A stretch of 41,574 nt of DNA from Rhizophagus sp. LPA8_4_AMF (GCA_021464525.1 JADRCO010000240.1:1-41574), one strand, 5' to 3'; positions 22,028-34,715 are shown, counted from the first letter of the stretch. The notes: generated by a model from the letters alone, not told the origin. Program-made: numbers and translations.

Positions 22028-24260
22028 TTAAAGAGGACAATTATCATGTTTTTTGTAAATCAATGGTAATCGCTTATGAGTTAATACATCCAAATCCTCA
22101 ATAATTCTTTTTCTTGTCGCAGCAGGTAAAATAATATCATCAATATATCTAAATTTCATTAAAACCAGACTTTAAAACTTGTTTAAAAATAAAATGAATG
22201 AATATTCAACTTACCCTCTTTGTGCTGCTGGTATAGGATTAGCAAACTATGCGAAAATGATAATATATGTTAAATATTTGATAATCAAAATTTAGATAAT
22301 TTTGATTTAAATGGTACTCTTCTTACCTTGTCTGTTTATTAGACACAAAAGTAATTGAAAATAAAAATTAGCTTAAATCCGTTTTTTTTTAATTCAAACA
22401 CGTAACTTACCAATATATTCATGTTCAGATTGAGTTCTGTCTTCAACATGACGGAAAATAATTTCCACAGCTCCTTTTGCACCCATAACAGCAATTTCAC
22501 CAGTTGGCCAAGAATAATTCATCTAAAGAATTTTTAAATCAAAGTTAACATAATAAACCAAAAGAAAAAAGATAATCACTTACATCACCACGAAGATGTT
22601 TACTAGACATAACATCATATGCACCACCATAAGCTTTTCTTGTAATGATAGTAATTTTGGGTACCGTAGCTTCAGCATAAGCATAAAGTAATTTAGCTCC
22701 ATGTCTAATAATACCATTATGTTCTTGAGCAGTACCAGGCAAGAAACCAGGTACATCAACTAAAGTAATAATAGGTATATTAAAAGCATCACAAAATCTC
22801 ACAAATCTAGCAGCTTTAACACTACTATTAATGTCTAATACTCCTGAAGATACTAAAGGTTGATTACCAACTATTGATACTGTTTTACCACCCATTCTGG
22901 CAAATCCAATCACAATATTTTTTGCATAATCCGGCATTATTTCAAAAAAGTGACCATCATCTATTAATCTTGTTATTATCTCTCTCATATCATATGCTTT
23001 TGTTGAATCCACTGGAATTATATGATTTAATGATGGATCTTCTCGGTCTATTGAATCATCTGAATAACGTGTTGGTGCTTGCTCTCTATTTGATAATGGT
23101 AAGAAATCTATAAAATCTCGAATTCTATTTAAATGTTAAAGACAGAAAAATTAGTAAAGATGAAGTATTATAAACGAATTATAAAGTACCTTTGGATGGC
23201 CTCAATATCATTCTCAAAAGCAGCATGTGCAACACCTTGGATGAAAGGAGAATAAGTTGTTGCATTTCATCAATTAGATATAATAGCAAGTTAATTACCA
23301 GATATGACGGTATGTGTGTTTGCACCACCAAGTTCTTCTTGTGTTACGTCTTCATTACAAACAGCCTTAACAACTTCAGGTCCAGTAACAAATAGATAAG
23401 AAGTATCACGAACCATAAAAGTGAAATCTGTAAGAGCTGGTGAATATACAGCACCACCTATCAAAAGATAAAACTCATCACACTACATTCGTGTTTATTT
23501 TTTTAAAAAAAAAAGATTGTGAATTTAAAACTAACCAGCACAAGGACCCATAATTAAAGAAAGTTGTGGTACAACACCAGAAGATAAAACATTCTTTTGA
23601 AAAATTTCAGCATAACCAGCAAGAGAATCTACACCTTCTTGTATACGGGCGCCACCAGAATCATTCAATCCAATAACGGGGGCACCAACTAACATAGCTT
23701 TATCCATAATTTTACAAATTTTTTGCGCATGCATTTTTGATAAACTGCCACCAAATGCTGTAAAATCTTGTGAAAATGTAAAAATTCTTCGACCATTTAT
23801 GGTACCATGTCCTGTTACTACACCATCACCTATAATTTTGTTTTTATCCATTCCAAAATCTGTACATTGATGCTCAACAAATGTATCATATTCGTTAAAA
23901 GAGCCTGCGTCCAATAACAATTCGACACGTTCTCGTGCAGTCAATTTTCCCTAATTGCATTACAAGCACAAAGTAACAAATAAGAAATTTATTTATAAAA
24001 TAATAAAATATTTGAATTATTACTTTTTGATGTTGAGTTTCAATACGTTTAAGACCTCCACCAAGGTGAGCTTGAGCACGCATTATTTCAATACGAGCCA
24101 AAGTCTCCTCTTCTTTAGTTCTTCCTGAGGCATATCTACGAGCTTGAATAGCAACAATTGGTTTTACGAGCTGTTTAGCGTTAAAAGAGACAATAGGTGA
24201 AATACGCGAAACTGAAGAAGAACGACTTGGAACACAAGTAAATAATCCGATTTTATACAT
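22028..24260 (-). CDS. PCCB: Propionyl-CoA carboxylase beta subunit, mitochondrial
   Basis: This is the carboxyltransferase half of biotin-dependent propionyl-CoA carboxylase, which makes methylmalonyl-CoA in the mitochondrial matrix. Nine exons: 24260-24024, 23950-23536, 23457-23299, 23235-23190, 23124-22584, 22522-22411, 22331-22327, 22246-22215, 22148-22028; phases agree, giving 555 aa, close to animal PCCB (about 540). Residues 1-45 are a basic, acid-free transit-type leader. The N half carries [44 protein letters not shown] and the oxyanion-type [13 protein letters not shown]. The C half has [40 protein letters not shown] and [13 protein letters not shown]. The end reads [17 protein letters not shown]. 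Exon 7 is only 5 nt. The gene is head to head with BCKDHA. The alpha (biotin) subunit is not in this window. Confidence 0.94.
22327..22331 (-). other. PCCB: 5-nt microexon of PCCB
   Basis: The bases ACAAG lie between AATAAACAG and GTAAGA, both strong consensus sites. Exon 6 ends in phase 1 (G) and exon 8 starts in phase 0 (TTTGCTAAT). Direct joining gives a stop at once. With the 5 nt, the join reads Asp-Lys before FANPIP, where the family has Glu-Lys. This is inferred from frame and homology, not seen in a transcript. Confidence 0.78.
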
Positions 24261-24702
24261 AGTTATTATGAAGTGAAGCTTCCTAAACTTCCTAAGCTTC
24301 CTATAAACGCGCTATTTATAATGATAAATATCTCCGATGAGTCCGATCTACAAAAATCTGGTGATATCTTTGCGTAACGATAAATTAAAATTATTTGGGT
24401 CGTATGATACTTTATACTAACTAGTAACTAGTAAAGCTCCGGCCGTAATATGAAATCTCAAAACCAAAACTTCCTGTATTATGGTAAACAGTTCCGAGCT
24501 TGGTTCTTTTATTTTTGTATTAATCCATTTAATTTTTCTTCGATGATCTTCGTCTTTCACTTTTACTCTTTGAATGTCGAATTTTTAATTACTAAAGCAA
24601 TTTCTCCATTTTCATTGTAAATACCAAAAAAGACAAAAAAAGACTAAATAGACTAGTAAATGTGAATTTTTAACTAAATTGTTTATATCGGAGTTATTAA
24701 AC
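24261..24702. promoter_or_regulatory. Shared divergent promoter region of PCCB and BCKDHA
   Basis: This stretch of 442 bp lies between the two start codons. Three CTTCCT words sit 9 bp apart next to the PCCB start (24279, 24288, 24297), with a fourth at 24470. Near the middle is AACTAGTAACTAGTAA (about 24420-24435). The spacer is less AT-rich in its centre than typical ones here. No factor is assigned. Confidence 0.6.
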
Positions 24703-26330
24703 ATGAATGTCAACATTTCGCTAAGAGCTATATCTAAATTACATGTTAAGCAAGCAGGCATTTTCTTGATAAATGGTCGAGTGAGTCAAATTTTAGAATT
24801 TTTGAGCAATTCAAAAGGCGCTCGAAAGTTTATTTAAATCGAGAATTCATTTTTTCTACTAGAGATTTATATCAACTTCTCGTATATTATATCAAGAACC
24901 AATCAAAAATAAAAGCAAGGAAAAGGTTCCTTTTCCAGGAGCCACAGGAAGTTATTTTACCAATGAAATACGATTTGTTCAGAGTATTGACCCTATACCA
25001 ACTTACCGTGTAATGGATAGGCAAGGGAAAATAACTGATCCATCACAGGATCCACAGGTTTAATTCACCGTTTAATTTGAATATATGTTTAAAGATTATT
25101 ATTTAACGTAATTTTTGCTAAAGGTATCTGAAAATTCTGCCGTAAAAATATATAAAGATATGATCACGTTAAATACTTTGGATTTAATTCTTTATGATGC
25201 TCAAAGACAAGGTCGTATTAGCTTTTATATGACAAATTATGGTGAAGAAGCTTGTATTGGTAGTGCAGCTGGATTGGACAATGAAGACGTGATATTTGGA
25301 CAATATCGTGAAGCGGGAGTATTATTATATCGAGGATTCACATTAGATGAACTAATGAATCAATGTTATAGCAATGAAAAAGATTTGGGCAAAGGTAGAC
25401 AAATGCCAGTACACTATGGATCCAAAAAATTAAATTTTCAAACAATCTCTTCGCCGCTTGCAACACAAATTCCACAAGCATCTGGTGCTGCTTATGCTCT
25501 TAAACGAGCAGGAAATAAAAATTGTGTAATGTGTTATTTTGGTGAAGGCGCAGCTAGCGAAGGAGACTTTCATGCTGCACTAAATATCGCGGCTACAATG
25601 AAATGTCCAGTTATTTTCTTCTGGTAAAGTTCTTATATCCTTTATAAGATATTATTTTGGCAATCTATTTTAATATATAAAAATTTTCATTGTGTTACAT
25701 AGTCGAAACAATGGTTTCGCAATTTCTACTCCAGCACTTGAGCAATATAAAGGTGATGGTATTGCTAGCCGGGGGATTGGTTATGGAATTGATACAATAC
25801 GTGTCGATGGGAATGATGTATGGGCTATATATAATGCGACTAAAGTTGCTCGAAAATTAGCAGTTGAGGAAAATCGACCAGTTTTAATTGAAGCATTGAC
25901 ATATAGAATTGGACATCACAGTACCTCAGATGACTCTTCAGCATATCGTCCTAAAAAAGAAGTTGAAGATTGGAAACGCCTTGATAATCCACTTGTGCGA
26001 CTTCGAAAATGGTTAGAAGATAAGGTATGAAAGAATTTTACTTGCTTTATATATTATATTTTTATAAAGATTTTATTTTCAATTTTTTAGGATTGGTGGA
26101 ACGAAAACCTTGAAAATGAATATCGATCTTCGATCAAAAAAGAAATTTTAACCGCGTTTTCTAAAGCAGAAAAACTACATAAACCATCCATTACTGAACT
26201 TTTTAGTGATGTTTATGACCATCCAACACCAAATATAATTGCTCAAAGACAAAAATTGAAACAATTGATCGAGAAATATCCAAATAACTATCCTTTAGAA
26301 AAATTTAAAAATGAAGGCAAAGATTTGTGA
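24703..26330 (+). CDS. BCKDHA: Branched-chain 2-oxoacid dehydrogenase E1 alpha subunit
   Basis: This thiamine-diphosphate decarboxylase subunit of the mitochondrial BCKDH complex acts on the 2-oxoacids of Leu, Ile and Val. Five exons, 24703-24780, 24863-25057, 25124-25623, 25703-26024 and 26091-26330, give 444 aa, matching human BCKDHA (445). The first ~35 residues are basic and hydrophobic, a likely presequence. Core motifs are [29 protein letters not shown], the ThDP-Mg motif [15 protein letters not shown] ... CRNNGFAIS, and the phosphorylation-loop sequence [16 protein letters not shown], whose Ser is the regulatory site in animals. The donor of intron 2 is GTTTAA, weaker than the GTAAGT types elsewhere. 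Head to head with PCCB, so two steps of branched-chain amino acid breakdown adjoin. Confidence 0.94.
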
Positions 26331-27004
26331 GAAATATTAATAGATAGTAGAATTGGATTAACTAAATCTTTTCGTGTTTATATTTAGTTATTATATAATT
26401 TTAATAAATTTGATATAAGAACGTATAAATTTTGTACTACAGCTTGAAAACACTAATGGACGTGTCAAATGCTGACCTTTCCTTGTAGAAGGAGACCGGA
26501 ATATCATTTGACAGGCGTTTCATTTATGAACTTTAAAACAAAAATGTCGTGTTATACACTAGTGAACATTTCAAAAGCAAACTTTACTTTTTTTCAAGGA
26601 TGCGTTTATTTACTGACCCGCCATCGTAGAAAAGGCATGCTTTTCAAGCGCGTGTTTCTTTGTAACACACGAAAAGAAAAAATAGATATTTTATATTTGA
26701 GAAATGATATTATTTGGTGGAAAAAGAACATTGAAAAAACACTTTTATTTTTGTCATTTTCACAAAAAAACCCGTAGAAAAAAAAAATCAAATAGCCTCT
26801 AGATCCCTTATTTCAACATAATTTCACATATCAAAAGAGACTAAACCCATAAAAAAATAAGTAAATTTAAAAATAATATTTAATTTTTAAAAATAAAACC
26901 AATGTTTGATAAACAAAAACAAGAATAATTCTATTTTTTTTTTTTTTTAAAAAAAAAAAAGGGACAAAGTTATTTGACAATGATAAAAAAAAAAAAAAAG
27001 AATT

Positions 27005-27038
<34 letters not shown>

Positions 27039-27143
27039 TGACAAAGTTATTTGACAATGATACAAAAAAAAATAAACTTTACAAATTAACCAAGTAAATT
27101 TATGCCCAAGATTATATAACATTAGATAGAGCCTGTTATACCA
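26331..27143. other. Convergent intergenic region BCKDHA / ANK-DIL
   Basis: This holds the 3' flanks of both genes. A small open frame at 26469-26777 shows no recognisable protein. GTCAAATG near 26464 and CATTTGAC near 26506 form a short inverted repeat. A 77-bp tandem duplication lies at about 26940-27070. Confidence 0.55.
26938..27067. repeat. Two 77-bp tandem units with poly-T/poly-A borders
   Basis: Each unit is a poly-T then poly-A tract followed by the 22-mer core ACAAAGTTATTTGACAATGA plus TA. The cores begin at about 26964 and 27041, giving a period of 77 bp. The poly-T/poly-A tracts form a strong palindrome prone to slippage. Confidence 0.8.
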
Positions 27144-29928
27144 CTAATTTAAATTTTGTAAATTTTGTAAATTAGAATCAATTGTAATATCATAATCATC
27201 ATCATCATCATCATCCTCATTTTCATTATATTCTGCTTCCCATTGTGATGTTAATTCTTCAACAACACTACTTGAACCACGTCTCATTCCAACATCTAAT
27301 TTTTCCATCCACTCATCAGGTACTAAAGGTATAAATTCACCTTCTTTCTCTTGTCCACCATAATTAGCTAACATTTCAGTACTGGTCGGTATAGCGAATG
27401 GTAATAACATCTCACTATCTTTCATTTCCATTAAGTCATCATCATCCTCCCAACCTGGTCCTGTACCGCAAGGCGGTAATGTGGGTGATACTGTGAGATA
27501 GATGATACTTGAAGCATCACTTCGGTCACTCCGTATGCTTTCAGTAGAATACCGTTTTTTCCGTCGCTCAGTATCTTCTTCCAATTGTAAGATATATTGT
27601 TGACATTCTTCAGTTATCCTTGTTTCATTAACCTCATACCGATAATTTTTACTAACTCGCTTAAGTTGTGCAGGATTAATAAGATTAAGTTCTTTTGTAG
27701 TTTGTACCAAAATTGAGAAATCTGTCATTTGTGACCAACACATTAACAATTGTAAGAGCTGAATTAAAGGTTGAAATTGATTTATCAATGATAATGATAA
27801 ATTATTTGTGCGAACCCAATCTTCAATAGCGGAAACATTAAGGCGAACTTGCATCGCTTTTGATCGGCACAAGTATTTCTTCTTTGAAAGTATTTTATTA
27901 AATAATTCGCATGACATGAAATAGAACAATTGACTCATAACTTGTTCTATAATCATGGGATGTATTTCATAGGTTTGCAAAACAAACAATGTGGAAGACA
28001 ATAAGGAAGTAACATTGCGAGGTGATGGTGCGCTTCTTTGTCTTGGTGATGATGGAGGTGCACGGAAAATTGGTGCTAATATGCTGCCTGAAGAACTTCG
28101 CTTCAAAGATGTCGATGATTGTAAATTCGCAACAGGGCTATAACTGTTTACGGGGCTCTTCGATCTTAGTGAAAAATGTTTGAAAACACGCCATTCGCCT
28201 TCAAATCTCACATCATCCAATCCTGGAATTGTATCAAATTCTAACATAGAAACTTCTAATATTTTATCAATGCGTCTTTGGGCATCCTTAACTAGAAGGA
28301 CATATATTTCATGAAGAAGCTCGGAGATTCGCAATTGATATTCTATTGTTGCAATAGCAAGTCCAGAATCTTTTTTTAAGTAATATAACAATAATGTGCA
28401 ATTTGAGATCCAAAATGATAACAGTGTCATATCTTCTGGTCGTGTCTAGAGAAAAAAAAAAATTAGCAACTTAATATTAGAAAAGTTAAATACTTGAAAA
28501 CCACGGATTATTAATTTGCATACCTTGATCGATTGGTCAATTGCGTCAATGACAGCAAATAAAAGTGATTCCAATAATTCAGAACTGCTATAATAATGAG
28601 CGAACCGAGCGCTCAAAAATATAATATTTGCAGGAACAGGTTTTTGTAATTTTGAACGTATTGGCTGCATACCCAAGATCACAGTTTTCAAAATATGTGG
28701 TATGTCTTCTTGTGAAAATACGAACATTTGATCTGGAAGACAAATATTCCACATAAATTCTGATAATGGCTCTTCTTCATCTTCTTCAGTCTACAAAGAA
28801 AAGAAAAATATATTAATACATAAAATTTTTTTTAAAGGAGAAAAAGTCAAATTTAACACATACTCCAGGTTCATCCAAACCAAGGCTTGCCATATCTACT
28901 TCTAGATTATAGGCACTTTCCATTAACATTCTCTTTTTCATTTCAGCTTCAGCCAATTGCTCTTCCAATTTATTATCAGAAGGATCATACCATGACCAAC
29001 GTCCTATGCTACCAGTACTTGACCAACTGTCACGTTGAGGATTATGATTGAAAATTTCAACAATTTTTGGATTTTGTTCTGGAGTCATAAAGTCAAAGAC
29101 AGTGCGACGATTTGCAGTTTTTGCTGTAGCATCTGCTCCATGGTCCAAAAGCAACTTGACAATCGCATCATGACTATTATTTGCAGCCCATATTAATGGC
29201 GTCCAACCATCTAAAAAATTTAAGGTAAAATCGAAATGAATTAATTAAATTCAATACACATAATCTTTGTACAGAAAAGTAAAAAAAAAAAAGTGATTTA
29301 TAAATTTAATCTTCGAGTATTTATGAAATTTTTTTTTTTTTTAAACGGAATTTGAATACTTACTGCTATCTTTAGCATCAACTTTAGCACCAGCTTCCAA
29401 CAATGTGTATGCAACATTTTCATGCGCAAAGCAACACGCATAGATTAATGGGGTTGTACCTTCTTCATCTTGGGCATCAATATCAATATATTCCCTTGAA
29501 TTCTCCAACATTGATGATACTTTTTCTAAATTTCCATTGCTAGCAGCACGCGTAAAGATACGAGTAATTTTTTCTTTTTTCTCCTCTTCTGATAAAGAAG
29601 AATCTGACATAATAGCTTTTTCATCTCCAAGAGGATCAAATATAAATTCATTACCATCAAAATCATCATCTTTAGAATTGAATTTTATAGATTCGTAATT
29701 TTCTTGATCTTTAGAATCATTAACCCATGGATCCAAAAGACCAGACTCATTTTTATTTTGTTTTGAGTTATCATTGTCAATAATTTGGGATGACTTTTTA
29801 TCTATTAATGTTTTTTTGTCAATTTTATCAGCCATCAATTTTATGTCAATTTCTTGATATCCACTATCTCTGGCAATAAGCCCAGTACCCGAGGGATTAT
29901 CATGTGTGAGTTGAAGAACTTCTGTCAT
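27144..29928 (-). CDS. Ankyrin repeat and DIL (dilute) domain protein
   Basis: Four exons, 29928-29364, 29210-28864, 28790-28524 and 28445-27144, give 826 aa with matching phases. An acidic N-terminal third precedes at least two to three ankyrin repeats at residues about 120-230 (EEGTTPLIYACCFAHENVAYTLL, NGWTPLIWAANNSHDAIVKLLLDHGAD). A Trp-rich linker and coiled segment follow. Residues about 390-690 form a DIL domain: WISNCTLLLYYL, then MIIEQVMSQLFYFMSCELFNKIL, SAIEDWVRTN and a C-terminal helix. The DIL fold is the cargo-binding tail of class V myosins. Stand-alone ANK-DIL proteins without a motor are known in fungi and are thought to act in polarity or trafficking. A Ser/Pro-rich insertion splits the DIL part. 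The C-terminus is acidic with an Asp run. The ATG at 29928 is the first in frame. Confidence 0.88.
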
Positions 29929-32900
29929 TATAGTTATGACTAAAAAAAACAAATAAATAAATAAATAAATATAGAATTTTGTTTGTAACGAACATAATCT
30001 ACCTTAAAATAAGAAGAAAATTAAACTTACGTTGTAAAGGTCAGTTATCTCTCAAATTTATAAATTGAAAATGTAAGTCGAAATAAGAAAGATACAAGGA
30101 AAAACTGGTCGAACTTCAAATATTACGAAATAATATAAATATATATATATATATAAATGTATATATAAATAAACGAAAAATTGGGTTTTCACCAGGAAAT
30201 AATAATGTTGAACCGAGATGAAAAGTATTTTAATTAATGCTTTTCAAGATTTAGTTAAAAGAAGTCGTCCAGCGTTCTTGTACCTATTTGTAATAAATAA
30301 AATTATAATAATGGAAAGAAACGATTTTTTTTCTGCCAATTTTTTGTCGGTAAATAATTTAAAAAAGTAAAAAATATCGAAAAATAATTAATTAAAAAAA
30401 CGAATTTTGCCAGATTGCCAAATAATTAAATAAAATAAAGTAAACGAAATATATTTAAGAAAAGGTAAATTTTTTTTTTTTTTTTTAAGGAATCGTAAAA
30501 AGTTAATAAGTTAATCGAAAAATAATAAAATTTAAAAGAAAAGTTGTCTTATATTTCCATAAAACATACGAGTCGAAGATAATTTTTAAAATAAAAAAAA
30601 TTATGTTTGTTGAGAACTAGAACGAAAGGGAATAAGCGTTTCTTTGTTTCCCTTTGAAAATAACCGAAACACCTGTTGAAGGTGGCTAAAATAATTTGCA
30701 AATGTGGTTTATTTTATTAAATTGACGTCAATGAAAAAGTCACGACATTTTTTTTTTTTATTAACTAATTGTATAAATAAATAAACGGATTGAATAGTAA
30801 TATTGACAGACCCACATGCAAGTAATTTAATTAGTAATTTTTTTAAACGGAAGATAGATTGTTTAACATCACTCAAAAATTGGTTTAATGCTACACAAAA
30901 ATTCTAAAGAAAAAAAGAACTAATTTTTTTAGGTAAAAATAAATTTATTTATATATTAGTTTATTATAAAAAATGTAATGAATTAATTGAATAATGTGAC
31001 TTTACATATGGGTCCTCAAGCTTCCAAAGTTGGAAATGTAAAGACTTGACCTCTTTTTGTATACTTAGCAATATAATTAATTAATATAATTGAATATCAA
31101 ACTAATATATTATAAATAACCGAGCCTCATTTAAAATATAAAAAGAATGTAGTGGGACCAAAAAGTAGATCGAGAAAGAACAGACAGATCACATGAATCG
31201 CAACCGGTTAAAATTTAGATATCATTATTCCGAATAATTGTGGCAAAAAAAATATTTTTAGATTTCATTAAATGAACTAGTTAGTGATCCGGTTCTATAC
31301 TAAAATAATACCCGCACGGACTTTTTTAAATCTAAATTAATTTGAATATTTATCCGAGAAAAATTCGGTCGTTGAGACCGGAGGAGGACGTAATAGAAAT
31401 TATAGAAATTTTATACTTATGACGAAATTCCTCATTTACGAATCGCGATTAGAACTCCGAACATAGCATGGCGTAATAAGGTCATTACTGCGGCATTTCC
31501 CAATCTTGTATTGTTTATTATATAGTTTAAAATTAAACGATAAGTGATTGTTGTATAATGTATAACATTAAATACATAAATTCCCACATGGACTTTGCTA
31601 AAGTTCTAAATTTAAAAGAAAGTGAAATTTTTTTTTTTTAAGGTAATGAAAATCATCTCCGGATTTTCTGGTAATTTTACATACTATCCTGGGATTTGTA
31701 TATAACAATTTATTTTAGACAAAGGTGCATCCAATTTGATTACCGATTTTTATTTATAAACTTGTTCAACAAAGAAATTAAATAATGAATGAATCTTTGA
31801 ATCTATTCATAAAAAATCTTATGAAATAACACTTTTTGGGAGAATAATATTTGCTGTCCAAATCACGTGAAATGTTTATAAATATGTGTTTCAAATGTCA
31901 ATTGCGTCAATGATATCACAATATGACTAAATTAAACCGAGTACAAATTTGAATAATCTGAATAAGTTTGAATTATTGAATAATCCCTCGCTCGTTAACT
32001 GGGTAAATTTTAAAAGTGATAAGGATGACAATATAATCATTGTTACGAATGTCGAATGGCGTTAGTTCGGCACATTAAAAAAAAAAAGTAACCTACTTCA
32101 TATGATAATCGACTAGTGAGGGAATAGCTAATTATTATAGTTTCAAGCAGTATGTTTTAACGGTACTATATATATTTTACACTATCTGTATATGTGATGA
32201 CTAACTAAAAACTTATTCGCTCCTTGCCGAAATTTATGAATTGCTAAACGATAGATAAGAAAGTAAAGAGTATATATATATATTTGCATTGTCTGATCAA
32301 GATTTTTTCTTTTCCAGGAAAAAGTCAGGGGTAAATAAATAATCAATTTTTGGACAGGTTATTTTTTGTTTTTAGCCTCTTGTTTACAACAGCAGCTTAT
32401 CCGCAGTAAACAAAAATATCTCTCAAATTATTTGTCGAACTCAACTTCTAAATATTAATAATATACAGTATTACAGTTTTTTTCAATGATGATCGCATCT
32501 ATATTCTGTTAAATCAATGAAACCTTATCTCATTTTTCCGATTTATTATTGGGTAAATAAATATAAAAAAAAACTTTTCTGTAAATATTTACGCATATAC
32601 TACTAATAACGAAATATTCGGAGTAACTTTTTTTTTTTGATTGTAAATTAAATCATTTCCGAACAGAGTAAAAGTTCAATAGCGCCCTCTCGTAATACTT
32701 TTATCTGAATTGGGAAGATCGTGGCAAATACATACGACATATCTCGCCTCCTTCGCCATTCATTCACATGCTTCTCTTTACCAAGGAGCAAAGATAAGGA
32801 TCACAAAAAAAAATTTCGGAATTAAAAATAAATTTAATGAAAATATCGTAATTGTTATAACACTTTGTACTAGTGTAAATAATAAAATAAACAAAATCTA

Positions 32901-33240
32901 TTAAGAAAATTGTTCTGTTTATTCTATTTTTAATTGTTGTTTAGTGTTTACCGCAACATTTTTCTATACTCCGTGCATGTGATTCATTTCCAGCTTTATT
33001 CCGGTTTATTCGATAGTAATTGTTGTGCCTATTTAGTATTTGCTGGCATATATAAATTTTTGTAACTCACCACTTAGCAAATTATTATCACTTTAGTATT
33101 AGATTGGGTTCTCTTTACGCTAACAAATATGTCAACTTTTGAATATAATTGAAGTACAGTAAAATAAGCTAAAAAAAAAATAGAAATTTTTTAAAAGCTT
33201 AAAAGTTTACAAAATATTAGATCCATCAAACTATATACAG
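29929..33240. other. Gene-poor AT-rich spacer (left part)
   Basis: No coding region or RNA gene is recognisable. The first ~200 bp must contain the ANK-DIL promoter. TA arrays lie at about 30140-30165 and 32270-32282, with A/T homopolymers throughout. A 64-codon open frame at 32710-32904 has no family resemblance. The stretch 31120-31500 is of higher complexity but has stops in all frames. Confidence 0.65.
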
Positions 33241-34715
33241 TAACTTAATTTATTCAATATAAAAGTTCTTTCTTTTCATTTCTTTTTTTACATTTCATTA
33301 TTTTTAAAGAATCGGAAAATATTGGAATTTTATATAATTAAAATAACAATAGGATCCTATTAATCCTAATTAAAATCATATATAAATCTAATAAATACAA
33401 TATTGTAAATAATTGCAAATTTAAAGGTTTAATTTGCAATTCTAGCTAAAATCATATAAAAATTTTACCCATTATTCCTATAAAAACTCTATAAAAATGA
33501 GTCTTTCATGGATCCATTTACAGGAAATGTAAATGATTTTTGATAAATTCTGTGATATTAGATTATTAATTCCGGAAATATAAGTATATTACAGAAAAAA
33601 GATGAAATATAAAATACAGATCAATTTTTTACAGAAAAATTATCATAATTTCAATTAAAATTATGTTTAAATACTAAAAATAATTCTATATTAATTATAT
33701 TTAAATTTTTAATATTGTGTTATTTATACATACCATTCAAATTCAAAATTGTTAATCCCAAATTCTAAATTCCAAATTTTCATATAATACCAAATTCCAA
33801 ATCCCAAATTATATTAAATTTTGGCAACATATATAATATTATTATATATTTTTAATTATTATACTTGATATAAAAAATTTACATAAAGTAAATTTTATTT
33901 AACTGAAATAAAATAATATTAAAATTTAAAAGTTTAAAATGTAATTTGTGTTTTATAATAAATGTTGAATATCCAAGAACTTTTATCTTTCATCTCTATT
34001 AAATTTTATAATAATATTTATGATGAACTTTTGAACAAATTTTATATTAAAAATATAAATACAAAAAATGATTTACTATTATTAATAATAATTTTATAAA
34101 TGAAGAAAATAATGGTAAAAAAATGTAGTATAGTGAATTTATAATAAAAAAATGTAATTTAAAATTAAAATAAAGGAATATAATAATATTAAAAAAAATA
34201 TCAAATATTAGTTATATCCTAAATTAGCATAAGAACTTTTTACTATGAAATGATCAATATATATATTTCATATAATAGTAAATTTATTCTATTTGAAATA
34301 ATTTACATAATAATATATACCAAAGTTTTACATATAAATTCAAAATACTTTAAAGCTTTTATGCATTAATTTTTATTAAAATTGAATAAATATTGAACAA
34401 GTTTTATTAAAAATAACTTTTACAATTTATTTAGTATATAAAAATTTTTAAATTTAAAAAATACTTATTTGTTATTTGATATAATATATAATTTATGCTA
34501 AATACAGTATTCTTTTTATACCATTAAAATTAATTTTACATATGTAATTTTTGCAGTATTAATATGAACAAACTAAGCAAAAAAAACAAAAATCATAGAT
34601 TTACTAAAAAATTAATTATTTATTAAATATTCTTTTTTTTATTAATTAATTCAATTTTTGTAAAAATTATATATATATAAGTATTTAAAATAAAATTTAA
34701 TTTTTATTAATACTT

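Noticed and set aside
26469-26777. Open frame of 102 codons between BCKDHA and ANK-DIL
   Set aside because: It starts from a non-ATG-supported position, has no recognisable family and lies in shared 3' flank DNA of convergent genes.
32710-32904. Open frame of 64 codons in the gene-poor spacer
   Set aside because: No protein family pattern; length is expected by chance over several kb of spacer.
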